Assembly (NCBI GenBank): GCA_905221605.1
Contig: CAJNDS010002606.1
Location: 270,001 to 334,000 of the forward strand
Direction of reading: 5' to 3'
Length of the DNA: 64,000 nt
Source: Symbiodinium natans
Lineage: Eukaryota; Sar; Dinophyceae; Suessiales; Symbiodiniaceae
This document shows positions 8,522-19,926 of this stretch, one piece after another (within the stretch, counting starts at the first letter, position 1; every line of letters starts with the position of its first letter). The notes below the pieces were generated by a model, which saw only the letters and a program-made list of their open reading frames with translations, was not told the DNA's origin and did no database searches. The position numbers and the translations under genes are program-made.

Positions 8522-11500
8522 GTGGGATCGATTCGACCAAAGCAAGGGACCTAATCCACTTGCACTTGTCAGGTCAAGATTCCTGTCAAAACAGTTCCTT
8601 TGAACTGCGGGTTCACGCCCTTTGCTGAATTTTGAGTTTTGTTTTCCCATTCTTGGCAGCTTAACTTTTTTCTCCTCGTTCTTCGATTTCGGACTTTCCA
8701 GGTCACCCCATGGAACTGCGATGGTTGGAACCTCACTGATGCAGCCACGCCCGTCGAGCATGTGGTTCAGACGGTGATGGGTGCCCCGGCAGTCAGAAGA
8801 GAGCGCAACAATCCAGGGAGTGTTTGCAATCCCCTTTAGGTCATTTCTTTTTGTTGGAGCTGGACAGTTCCAGATTCTGGAACTCTCACGGTTTCCGTGA
8901 AAAACAGCTCATCAGAATTTGATTGCCATTTCTGCTTCATATTGCTGCCGTCCGTTCAGGCGCCCCTTCGGCGGTTTTGCTGTCTTTGGCTGGGGCGTCT
9001 TTAGACTTCAGCTTCGGAATCGTGCAGATTGTCTGGAACACTTGGATTGGTGCCTTTGTGGCTTCCGTCGAGTGGGTCATCCAGGACTTTTGGTCTGTTG
9101 CCATTACCTGTACCGGCATTGTTACATGGGCTCTTTGTTTTTGGTCTCTCGCCTGGTGTTATTCCGAAGCAGAGAATGGATGCCGCGAGCGACAGAGTAG
9201 ATACCACTTGTATACGGAATGGTGGTGGATTGCCGGTCCTTTTTTGGGGGTGGTTTTCCTTGCCATTCTGGTTGCAATCTGGTTTCTGCTGCTAGCAGTC
9301 TCATTCGCGGTGGTGTTCTGCCTCGCAGTGGTCGTTGCAGTGATTGTGGTGCCGAACGCGATAGTTGTGGCACTTCTGATTCTCTTGGTGACCTTTTTGG
9401 TCATTGCTGGTCTTGTGCTGCTGGCTTTCACGGCTTGCTGGCTGATCTATTTGGCTGTCCTGCTCGCTCTGGCGCAGTTCGTCTTGGGTGCCGTGGATGG
9501 TTCTCTCAGGGCAAGCAAAGCGTCATCTGGCAGCTGCGGCAAGTGCACAGGGCAAGGAATCGTGTCCAAACGGGTGGTGCCTTGGCTTGTCATGGGCGAG
9601 TTATGTTTCATGTTTGTCCCACTCGACAGGATTGTCTTGCCTCTTATCTTTGAGATGCTTTGAAGATGCGCTTTTGAGCAGGGTTGGAACCATAGGGAGT
9701 ATTGGTCAATATGACGCATCTTGTTTTGGGGCGCCCAGTTTGGGCCGCAGCACCGTACCATTGCCATCTTGTTCCCCTTCACTTCCGCCCGAAGGTACCC
9801 GGACTGATTTGCCTCGCTTCGGCTTTGGTGGCCAATGTTCTCCTGCTCTGGGACCTTGAGGTTTTGTTCGTTATGTGGAGCAGCTTTCGCGAACTCAGTG
9901 GGATTCAGCTTCCGATCACCCAAGAGAGCATGAAGAAGCTTCTCGAAGCCTCTGGTATCAACTTGACCATCTTCTTCGATGCCATTGCCTCAATCTACTC
10001 CAGCTTCTACCACTTGCAGCAGATAATCGAAGGCGTCACCAAGTTCGAGTGCTTTTACCTCCTTTCTATGATGTCAGCTTCGCAACTCCTCGCCGGCATG
10101 CTAGCGCTGAACTTCTTCCAGTCCACCGATATCAAGACGGCATTGGCCCACATGTTGTCCCACTGCTTCGACCAACCTGGGCATGCGCTGGCCACAAAGA
10201 CCTTGCTTGTTGCCAGTGCGAAACTCATAGAGCTGATGATGGTTGCCGGGAGCCCCACATTCATCCGCATGTTTAGCTCACCCTTTGCCGGCTGCGAGGC
10301 GTACATTGACAACATTTCAGGCGTCTTCGGCACGGTCTGCTTGTGGTTCGTTGGCGTTCCCGCACTTTTGGTCGTCCCGGACCTCATGATGTCGAGCCTG
10401 TCAATCGAGAGCTGGTCGCGACCCCGTCAAGTTCTTGCAGAATCTCCGCTTGCATTGGTTGCCGTCCGCTCTGTGGTACCTTTAAGCGTTCAAACTGTGA
10501 GACCAACAACTTTGTTAACATGCTGACATGTCTTGACTCACATCATGATGTTGCTTGCAGCCCTAGCGAAATTAGGCCAATTGGGGAAGGGGGAATGGAT
10601 GCCATCAAGTGCATTTCCAGCCAAGGAGCGTCCCAAACGAATGCCACCCGGTAGGATTTTGGAACCTTTTCCTTGGTAGGGAAGTGTGAAAAATGTGCCT
10701 GTGCCGCTTTCATCTGCTTTCCGCGCACTTCCACGACCGAGGGCGAGCGTGATGTCGATGCTCGTTGGGCGCTGGGGCGACTGGTCCTTGGAAGCCTGTG
10801 GATTGTTGAAGTTCAGAGCCAGCAGAGTCGAGAGGTCCACCGATCTCGGCGAGTCACAGGTGCAAGCATACATCAAGGCCGGGCAGACGAGCGGACAGGC
10901 TGTTTACATGTTCGGAAGCCACCCAAATCTTGAAGCTATGCCGATCCGTAGCGAGGCAGGTCTTCGCATTTGAGGCATTTTTTCCGAAAGCTCATTGGCC
11001 CTTTGTTGACTGTAGCTCTCCGCTGATAACAACCTGACACAAAAGGCCGAATTCATCCAGCAGCGGACGGGACAAACTTGAACTAAAAAGGCAATCTGCT
11101 TCGATGAATACGAATGCTGAGTCCGGCGAGATGTGTCCCTGTGTCAAAAGACCGCTTTCGTAGGATTAGGGGGGCCCTGAAAAAGGAACCCTTCTCAACC
11201 CTCTTTTTTGCTTTCTAAAAACAGGGACCTTATTGAGAGGGCCTATATTCTCTAGGGCCCCCCCAATCCTATCCCCCACCTTTAGGATCTGTTAGGAGCA
11301 GCCATCATCTTGCAGCGGAGCGCCTGAGGTGTCTTCGACCTTCATCTCCTCGGCTTTTCAGATTGTTCCCTGTGGAAAAGTCCTCTCGCAACTCATGGAC
11401 GCCTCGAACGTGGGGCACGTGTGGATCGATTCGGATCAGGCGATCCCAGTGCAGAAGGCAGATGCATGGAGTTGGTTCACCAAGTCTCCCGGCATTCGAC

Positions 11501-12622
11501 TGAGTTGCGGGATCCTGAGCCCTTCAAAATAGAGTTGTTGAAGAATCTTCTTCTATGAACAACATCTAGATAAACACGGTGCTACTCTCTATATGTATAT
11601 ATAAATATAAATATAAATAAATAAATATAAATATATATATATATATATATGTATTATATTTATTTATATATGTTTAAATCACCATTTTTGCATTGTTGAC
11701 ACCTCCACGCTTCGCGTGAAGCACGCATGTACGCGTGCACAAAGACACAGCAACTTATTTACATCCAACGCATATGACTTTACAAAGTTTTATGCATCTT
11801 TCTAGGTACTCTAGGCTCGACATCCTTCAATCAACAGAAGCCGACAGACATTGATTCTCTTGTCATTTCCGGCTTTGAGCCCAACCTAGGATCCTGGCAT
11901 GGCTTCGATTTTGCCTTCTGCAGCCCATACCCTTTTTGCAAGAAGCTTCTGCTGGTCAGGTGACATTGCTGTGGGTTTGCATTGGACTCACGTTCGCGGA
12001 GGAGCTTTGCAGTTCGATGATCGCCGATCCGCAGCCTCCGACAGATGACTATGAGCACGAGACGTTCAGCAGCGCGATGGCAGGTGTGGTGAGCAGGGGT
12101 TTTCATGCTGGTTGCCGCCTACTACAAAACATTTTGTCTGCGTTGGCGACGATCTTGAACTCGGCACTGCAGCTGGCCTGGCAGGGAATTGGCATTGCGG
12201 TCTCAGCAGCATACAGCACGGCCCTGGCGGGCAGAAACGTTCTCTTTGCTGCAGTGGCTGTGGGTGCAGGTGTGATTGGGGCTGGCATGGGCGCTCTTGG
12301 TCCTGCTACTGGTGGTGCCATTGCAGATGTTGAACTGGTCATGGTTGATGATCCTGTGCCAACTGATCATCCAGTTGAGCCAGACGTGCCACGTCATACT
12401 GATGCCATGAAGGAAGATGCTGATGCCCCGCCTGATTCCTCGCCTGATGCCACAAGTACCATTTTTGCTTCATTCTCAGCTTTTTCCGCCATGATGACGA
12501 GTATGATGGGTGCCAGTGACGGTGATCCAGATGACTTCGACACAGGGTCTCCGAGTTCTCCGGAACCAGATCCAACAACGTACGGTACCCCACTCGATGA
12601 TTCAGACCTCGTGAGCCTTTGA
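8417..12622 (+). CDS. Multi-exon secreted/membrane protein of unknown function (span)
   Basis: The gene starts with a clear signal peptide at ATG 8417 (MLILLAAKLLLLAPIAHA). Exon 1 (8417-8521) joins in phase to exon 2 (8702-8819) and exon 3 (from 8960), all with GT-AG borders. Exon 3 codes for a long run of membrane helices to about 9,500. A further open stretch (about 9,812-10,430) has more hydrophobic segments, for example ALVANVLLLWDLEVLFVMW. Later candidate exons lie at about 10,690-10,973 and 11,936-12,622. The last one has an Ala/Gly-rich hydrophobic segment and then an acidic Asp/Pro/Ser tail ending in TGA at 12,622. I do not recognise the family. The last exons may belong to a separate gene; joins after 9,500 are unproven. 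Confidence 0.5.
8702..8819 (+). CDS. Exon 2 of the signal-peptide gene
   Basis: It starts after the acceptor TTTCCAG in phase 0 with VTPWNCDGWNL and ends one base into a codon at the donor GTGTTT. Exon 3 then supplies two bases after TTCAG at 8960. The three-exon phase agreement supports the model. Confidence 0.7.
8960..9510 (+). CDS. Exon 3: polytopic membrane region
   Basis: It codes for a membrane-rich segment: an amphipathic start, then from about 9,220 four to five back-to-back hydrophobic helices rich in Val, Leu, Ala and Ile. The 3' border is uncertain; the frame stays open to 9,663. Confidence 0.6.
11162..11270. mobile_element. 109-bp MITE with 17-bp terminal inverted repeats
   Basis: The left end AGGATTAGGGGGGCCCT and the right end AGGGCCCCCCCAATCCT are inverted repeats matching at 16 of 17 positions. 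No ORF lies inside. It sits between candidate exons of the membrane protein gene, so it is probably intronic. Confidence 0.85.
11588..11671. repeat. AT microsatellite
   Basis: Mixed TATA and AAATA units. Confidence 0.9.
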
Positions 12623-13599
12623 GTCATGTTTGAGCGGCAGATTTTTCCGCCGGAAGGGCTGCCATGCAGCCAAGCAGCCGTTTTAGGCCTCCTCTGTCGC
12701 TTAGACCGCTGAGGGTGCCCAGGGATACTTAGGTAGTTCTGAAAAAAAAATATATATATATATATAGTGCCCCCCCCCCCCCCCCCCCCTGTACCTTTTT
12801 TCGTTTTGGTTGAGCCGCCTATCCCCCCCCCCCCCCCTCCCCCACTCTTTCAGTGCCTCCCCCACTCTTTCAGTGCCTCGTCTATAAGCACTGTCAATTC
12901 AACCTAAACATTTGAACTTTAAACTTTTAAGGTTTAAAAGCTTAGGGTTTAGACTTTAAGATTTAGGCATTTAAACCTAAGCCCATAGAGTTTAAACTTT
13001 TAAGGGGCCTAAGCACTTAACCCTTAAGCCCTATAGGCTATAGCGGCTATAGGGTTAAGCTTTAAAGTTTCGGTTTAAAAGTAAGCCCACAGTTAAACCT
13101 TAAGGGCCTAAACGCTTGACCTTTAAACCCTATAGGCTACAGGGTTAAGGTTTAAAGGCTTAGGCCTAAGCATTTAGGCATTAAACCTAAGCCCATAGAG
13201 TTGAAGTCTTAAGGGGCCTAAACACTTTAAGATTTAGGCATTTAAACCTAAGCCCATAGAGTTTAAACCTTAAGGGCTTAAGGTTTAGGCAGTTAAACCT
13301 CAAAGCCTTTTGGCCAGAAAGAACCCCAAAACCCTAAAGGGCTCTAAAAGGTTCAAAGGCTTTAACCTTATAAGCGATGAAGGTAATGAAGGTATAAATG
13401 CCCAGACTTGAGGTCGAGGTTTAAACGCATAAAGTTTGGGAATTCAAGCCTCAGGTTTGGGCATTTAAACCTTCAAACCCTCAGGGTTTAAGAGATAAAC
13501 CCTGAAAAGCCCTAAGCCTTTAGACCCTATAGGGCTTAAAGGTTTTAAAAACCTAGTGTTTGGGCATTTGGACCTTCAGCGCCTACAGGGTTGCAACCT
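12623..13599. other. Poly-C tracts and degenerate TTTAAAC/CCTAAG-rich sequence
   Basis: Two long C runs (near 12,770 and 12,825) are followed by about 650 bases built from variants of TTTAAACC, CCTAAGCCC and AGGTTTA. These look like decayed telomere-type units. No gene is seen. Confidence 0.6.
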
Positions 13600-14130
13600 T
13601 TTTTCTTCCTTGGTTTTCGGAGCATGGGTTCAGAAGAACATTGGTTTTACCGGTGATTTTTGAAGGTGGGCTTCGAAAAACATCGGTAAAACCAATGTTT
13701 TTCGAAGGCAGGCTTTCAGAAACATCGGTAAAACCGATGCTTTGTGAACCCATGATCCCGAAACATCGCATAGACCAATAAAAACCATAAAACCATGATT
13801 TTCGAAACTAGTGGCTGAAGTAACCCAATAAAAGAAGTTTGGAAAATATGTTTCAGGCTTTCAGAAGCATCGGTTCAACCGATGTTTTGTGAACCCATCA
13901 TCCCGAAACATCGCACAAACCAATAAAAACCATAAAAACCATGATTTTCGAAACTTGTGGCTGGGCATGGATTTTCATAGTTTTTATTGTTTTTTTTGCG
14001 ATGTTTTCGGAACATGGGAACAGAAAACATCGGTTTTACCGAAAGGGTGGGCTTCGAAAAAACATCGGTAAAACCAATGTTTTTCGAAGGAAAACCTGCA
14101 GAAACATCGGTAAACCGTGTTTCTACAAGG
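13600..14130. repeat. Duplicated block rich in AACATCGGT hairpins
   Basis: The sequence AAAACATCGGTAAAACCAAT and the inverted forms GGTTTTACC and ACCGATG recur across the block. A segment of about 100 bases at 13,728-13,816 (from CGATG...TTTGTGAACCCAT to GTGGCTG) is repeated at 13,876-13,965, and the GGTGGGCTTCGAAAAA segment at about 13,663 recurs at about 14,046. It is probably a fragmented non-autonomous transposon. Confidence 0.75.
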
Positions 14131-14204
14131 AAACCTTCAGGTCGAGGCCGGTACCTGCAGCAAAGTCTAAAAGAGAGGCAGGTCCATGGGGGGGGGGGGG
14201 TAGC

Positions 14205-14261
14205 ATATGTATATATATGTATATATATATATATGTATATATATATGTATATGTACATACT

Positions 14262-14350
<89 letters not shown>
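14205..14350. repeat. ATACAT hexanucleotide microsatellite
   Basis: Over a dozen tandem ATACAT units after an (AT)n stretch, just after a G12 run. Open frames through it on both strands are artefacts of the repeat. Confidence 0.97.
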
Positions 14351-14549
14351 GACTTGGACTTGATGAAGAACAGTTGCCCTGAACACAGCGAATTCCTGTC
14401 TCATGTTTCGGGTGTTGATCCTGGTACCTGGGTTCTTGACCCTTCCCGCTCTCACATGTTGCGATGGAACGACGCAGTCGTTGCCGTCTCTCAGTGGCTT
14501 TTTTAGCCTTTGGACCTCCTCGGAGGGCATGTTGCCCACCACTGGGCTT

Positions 14550-14599
14550 CGGTTTCGGGTTTAGGGTTTCGGGTTTAGGGTTCAGGGTTTAGGGTTTAG
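14550..14599 (+). repeat. Interstitial TTTAGGG array with TTTCGGG variants
   Basis: Mixed TTTAGGG, TTTCGGG and TTCAGGG units. Confidence 0.9.
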
Positions 14600-15644
14600 T
14601 GGGCCCTGGAGGCCGGTGAGAAGGCCCGATGGAAGGGCCGAAGCAAGGCAGGAGCTCAAGTTGAGCTCCGTTGGGACCCCGCAGTGGGTTGTGACCAGGC
14701 AGAAAAAATTTTCAGCCCAAATGCACAATGTTCGAACACGAACTTTAGTACCGAACAGTGTAAGCAGTCGTCATTTGTGCAACTATTCTGATCTCAGTAT
14801 ACCAGGCAAACATTACATAGGTGATGCCAACACTTCTCAACTGCTTCGTTTAACATCTTCATGTCTTCAAAGTACAGCACCTGGGAAAGAGCCAAGACCT
14901 GCTGTAGGCTGCCGCGTTTCTCCAGGTGCTGCGACTCACAAACCCGCCCAAACGGCCAAGTAGCTTGCATCCATCATGGACCCTAAAGTTCGATTGAGGG
15001 CACGTTTGCGGCTTGTATTTGGCGCCAGACACTCACACACTCAGCCACTCAACCACTCAGACACGCTTTCACTCGCCAGAGACTCAGACGCTCAGACACT
15101 CAGACGCTCAGACACTCAGACGCTCAGACACTCCGAAATTCATGAAGGGCTAGGTGGGTGGATTCCACCTCACCACATGGACACCAAGCAGAATCTTGGC
15201 AACCTTTGGCTTCATAAGGCTCGCGACTGCCTCTACAAGCAAATGGTCTGGGCAGCAGCCGAGTTCTTTGCTGGCACTACGTGTTGTTTTGCCACCTCCT
15301 GCTCTCTCCACCCATTCTGCATTTGGCGCCTCCTGTTGCGGCGGTTGTGCCACGTGCGTACTGAGCTGTTCTCCATCCCTAGTCCTGGACCATCAGAACC
15401 ACATGCATGTTACCTTCAAATCTTTCCAAAGCGCTGCAATGCGTTTGTTTCAGTTGGAAACAAACACAACATCTTGACGATGCAACAGTTTTTGAAGATT
15501 GGTTGGAAACACAACACAACATTGCTGAATCAATCCCAACCTTGTACAACTTATGTAAAGAGTCATCATTATTCTCAAAATTGTAGCCACTCCCTCTTTG
15601 ACGCATATTTGGATTGCGAGCCAGGGGCGGCTCAGACAAGCTTC
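14600..15644. other. No gene recognised; ACTCAGACGCTC minisatellite inside
   Basis: A minisatellite of ACTCAGAC / GCTCAGAC units lies at about 15,028-15,133. The rest has open frames but nothing I can assign to a family. Confidence 0.5.
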
Positions 15645-16290
15645 GTTTTTGAAGCGCGAAGCTCGCGAAGCTCCCGAGCTTCAGACTTCAAGCTTCAGGC
15701 GAAGCGCGAAGCTCGCGAAGCTTCAGACGTCAGGCTTCAGGCGAAGCTCGCGAAGCTCGCGAAGCTCGCGAAGCTCGCGAAGCTCGCGAAGCTCCCGAGC
15801 TTCAGACTTCAAGCTTCAGGCGAAGCGCGAAGCTCGCGAGCTTCAGACGTCAAGCTTCAGGCGAAGCGCGAACCCCGCGAAGCTCGCGAAGCTCCCGAGC
15901 TTCAGTTTTCAAGCTTCAGGCGAAGCGCGAAGCCCGCGAAGCTCGCGAAGCTTCAGACCTCAAGCTTCAAGCGAAGCTCGCGAAGCTCGCGAAGCTCGCG
16001 AAACTCGCGAAGCTCGCGACGCTCTCGAAGCTCGCGAAGCTCGCGAGCTTCAGACTTCAAGCTTCAGGCGAAGCTCGCGAAGCTCCCGAGCTTCAGACTT
16101 CAAGCTTCAGGCGAAGCGCGAAGCTCGCGAAGCTTCAGACTTCAGGCTTCACACGAAGCGCGACGCTCGAGAAGCTTCAGAGCTTCAGGGTTCAAGGAAG
16201 CTTCAAAATCTTCAAAAGCTTTAAAAGCTTCAAAAACGAAGCTCGCGAAGACAACAAGCTTCAGAGCTTCAAAAGCTTCACATTGAAATG
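15645..16290. repeat. Minisatellite of GCGAAGCTC and AGACTTCAAGCTTCAGGC units
   Basis: Two units alternate: a 9-bp GCGAAGCTC repeated up to six times in a row, and an 18-bp AAGCTTCAG-containing unit. Both contain self-complementary cores (GAAGCTTC, CGCGAAGCTCGCG), so the block can fold strongly. It is open in several frames because of its composition and I do not regard it as coding. Confidence 0.92.
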
Positions 16291-17382
16291 CGAACCAAAC
16301 AGAGCACTCCCGCCAACTTTGGGCAAATCCGCACACCCCACATTCGAAGACTCACTTCGTTTTTCTTTGGTCTGTTGAGAGTGTTTGCGCGTCACAAGCT
16401 GTTGGTCACCATATCTGCTTGGCAGCTGGTGACGTATAGAGCCCAACTCATATGGAGGTTAGTGTGAATAAAGGACACGTAGTCGGAGTTCGCATTCAAG
16501 TGCAGTGCCTACCGGAGACCCGGAACTCAGAGAACAGCCCCATATCGTCCCAAATCTCTCGCACCCACCTTCGGGCCAGGCGCCTTAACTGGGGCCTTGG
16601 CCACCTGCCCACATCCCTTGGCAGCTGCGCCCAGGCGGGCCGGTGGCGAGAGGCGAGCTGCTGTCAGTTTTGGCAGGGTTTCAGGGGTAGATGGCAAGGG
16701 CAGGCCGCTGCTCATGGTACTACCGTTATGCCACTACTATGGTGACAGCTGCGGCGGCGGACGACGACGACGACGACGACGGCTGCTACTCCTAGTACTA
16801 CTGCTTCCACGACTTCGGCCAAGACGACGACTGATATTGCTACTAACCTACTACGACACGGACTACGGGACTACTCCAAAACCCGGAAAAGGATGCCGGC
16901 CAACCCTTACCCCAGGGATCACCGAAGGAAGTGCACAAACACTTACTGAAGCTTCCTCTTCGTTGTTATGCCATCATCATGAAATCGCTGGCTTGAGTGC
17001 AACAGAAGTCTTTTGTCGCGTCTTGGTCTAGCTGCTGTGACATTCTGAGAGTACTCAATATTGCTCGGAATCCAACCGCAGCCAGGCACCCATACATAAT
17101 TGCACATGTCGAGCGGCGGCCCGCAGTAAACGCACGCAACCTGTGGCAAAGTTTTGCAGGCACTTGATGCACTGCGCTGGGCGGAAGAAAGAAGGCTCAC
17201 ACCAGATGCGGCCGCAGCCTCAGCATCAGCATTGTAGCGTGTCCAGAAGTCCTCAACAAGGTCCTCGGACTAAGCAGTGAGTACTATCAGAAAAGTCATC
17301 ATCAGTCACGTCCAACATCCCGCAGCCATTTGGCAATTGTAGCTCAAGTACAGTGGAAGCGAATATTAACGCCGACACAGCC
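16291..17382. other. Upstream region of glutamine synthetase, with a GAC repeat
   Basis: A (GAC)n trinucleotide tract is near 16,757-16,780. No gene can be supported. The base pair CAG just before the start codon at 17,383 could act as a trans-splice acceptor for the dinoflagellate spliced leader; this is inference. Confidence 0.45.
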
Positions 17383-19885
17383 ATGTCCTCGGATGCCCTG
17401 ACAAGCGCAGGGACCTGTATGTTCGATGATGCCGTGATGGCTGCGAAGCTGCCTGCCGCAGTCGTGCAGCGCTTCAATGAGTGTTTGATCTCAGGCGACC
17501 CTACGACAGAGGATCGATGTCGCCTGTTTTTCAAGAGACTCTAAGACAATACCGTTGGCCACTTGAAGAGAGGGGAGGTAGCTGTTTTGCCGAAGTGATG
17601 AAGATAGTGTATGTATATATAACACATTGCAAAAGCTTGCAGGAGGACCAGAAGGTCATCGCGGACACGCTCTTCGACTGGGCACGCGAGCGAGGGGCGA
17701 TTGACTTTGCCCACTGGTTCTTTCCTTTGCGTGGCAGCTTGGCATGATTTGGCATGCGCCGGTTTTCCTCGGGCCCCAACTCAAGTTGTCAGGGTCAGGG
17801 CCTCTCCCAAATCCCTGTTTTGAACAGAACTCCTGGGAGGTGGCGGGGGCGCTGTGGGCGGTATGTTGGGCGCCTTCAAGCGCGATACTTTGATGGACCT
17901 GGAGTTCGGCTCCAAGTTCGTCACAAAGCCGATGAAGGCGTGCCTGCCGCACGAGCGGCTCTTTCAGGGTGAGACCGATGGCTCCTCCTTCCCCAATGGC
18001 GGCCTGCGCGTGACACACTCTGCAGCAGCATTCACGACTTGGGACAGGTCATCCCCGCCCTTCGTCATGGACAGCTGCCTCTACATTCCATGTGCTTTCA
18101 TAACCCACTTTGGGAAGTGTATTGATGAGAAGACACCACTGCTGCGCTCCATGGATGCTGTGAAAACTCACGGCCTTCGCTTGTTGAAGGCCATTGGCAT
18201 TGGCAAGGATGTGCAGACTATCTACAGCTACTTGGGTTGGGAGCAGGAGTTCTTCGTTCTCAAAGCAGATCACTTCAAAGCCCGACCTGACTTGGTGAAT
18301 TGCGGCCGCACGCTCTTTGGCAAGCTGCCCACGCGGCACCAGCAAGGAGACCTGAACTACTTTCAGGCAATTCCTGGCAAGGTACAAGAACTCCTTGATG
18401 TGGCGCAGGCTGAGATGCTGAAGATCGGTTGCCCCATGGCCGTAAAACACAACGAGGTTGCACCTGGACAGCACGAGATGTCGCCAGTCTTCCGTGCCGC
18501 GAACGTGTCCTGCGACAGCAATGTGTGTTTCATGGAGGTCATGAACCGGGAAGCCGCCAAGCTCGGTCTGCAGGTTCTCTTCCATGAGAAGCCCTTTGCT
18601 GGCATCAACGGTAGCGGAAAGCACGCAAACTGGTCCATCGGCACGGACACAAACTTAAACTTCTTCTATCCTGGTAAGAATGAGGATGGGGCCAAGCTCT
18701 ACGTCACGGCCATCGCCTGTTTGGCGTACGGGCTGGCGCAGTACAACGAAGCTAGGCTCTTTTGCTGTGTACTCCGTTTTCCCTTTTTTTGTTGTGTTTG
18801 AATTTAGAGGCCGTCAGCACGGTGGAACGTCTAGAGTCTGGAACCCATTGGCCGCTGGCACAGACGCCACAAAGAAGAACCACAGGGGTGACCCCGAGAC
18901 GGGAAGAAACATGCGATGAAACATTTCTGTAACTTATCATTTCAGGCACGAGCAACAAAACAGACATCACAGTGCCTGCCACCCAGCCTGCATCCGTGAG
19001 ACTTCTTGCAAGGTAAGCTTGTCTTGCGGCACTGGACACTCGTTCATAAGCACCTGAGTTCATGCCCACCCCAACACAAAAAGCCAGACCCAGTCTCGAA
19101 TTTTTTCAGCGAATTCAATCCCAGGAAATGGTGCGGTGCACTGTGGCCAGCGCTGGCAACGACCATCGCTTGGGTGCCCCTTCGAGTGTCCGTGTCTGTT
19201 CACGTTCAAGTGTAGAAAGTGTGCATATACATATATATATATATATATGTATACATCTATATACATATATATATATATACATGTTATATATATATATGTA
19301 TAGAAATATTGACAACCTGCAAAAGTCGTAGTAGATTGGAGTGGAAGCTTCTCAGTGCATTTGGGAAGCATTCATGAAAGCAAAACACGGGACCTGAAAA
19401 CCAGAACCACATTCGCCTGCCAGTGCAGAACGACGTAATTAGCTATCCTGCGGCGTGTCAAAGAAAAACGAATAAAGCACATCCAGCGATTGCTGCTTCC
19501 TACATGCCGCAACATGCCACCGTTTACTCATATGATATATCTTTTTAATGCTGTGGTATACACATATACGTATACATATAACATACATACATGCATGCAT
19601 GCATACATACATACATACATGCATGCATCCATCCATGCATGCATGCATGCATGCATACATACATACATGCATATATATTTTTTGTGTGTATGTATGTAGT
19701 AGAGCTTGCCAGGTGCCCAAGAGGCCCCCCCGGCCATCATCTCGCTGTACCCGGGCCAGGGCTTCGATCAGTTTGTTGACTCCGTGGTCAATGGCGGAGA
19801 CCTCTTAGGCTGCCTCTTTCAAAGAATGTTTTTTTGTAGTTTGTACAATTATATGTATAGAAACATATGTACGTATGTATGTATG

Positions 19886-19926
<41 letters not shown>

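Noticed and set aside
13875-14363. Tyr-Met / Ile-His repeat ORFs on both strands
   Set aside because: They are translations of the ATACAT microsatellite.
14976-16286. 436-residue ORF with KLAKLAK-type repeats resembling a membrane-active peptide
   Set aside because: The repeat block is open in several frames because of its 9-bp and 18-bp units, there is no family match, and the periodicity is that of DNA, not of a protein domain.
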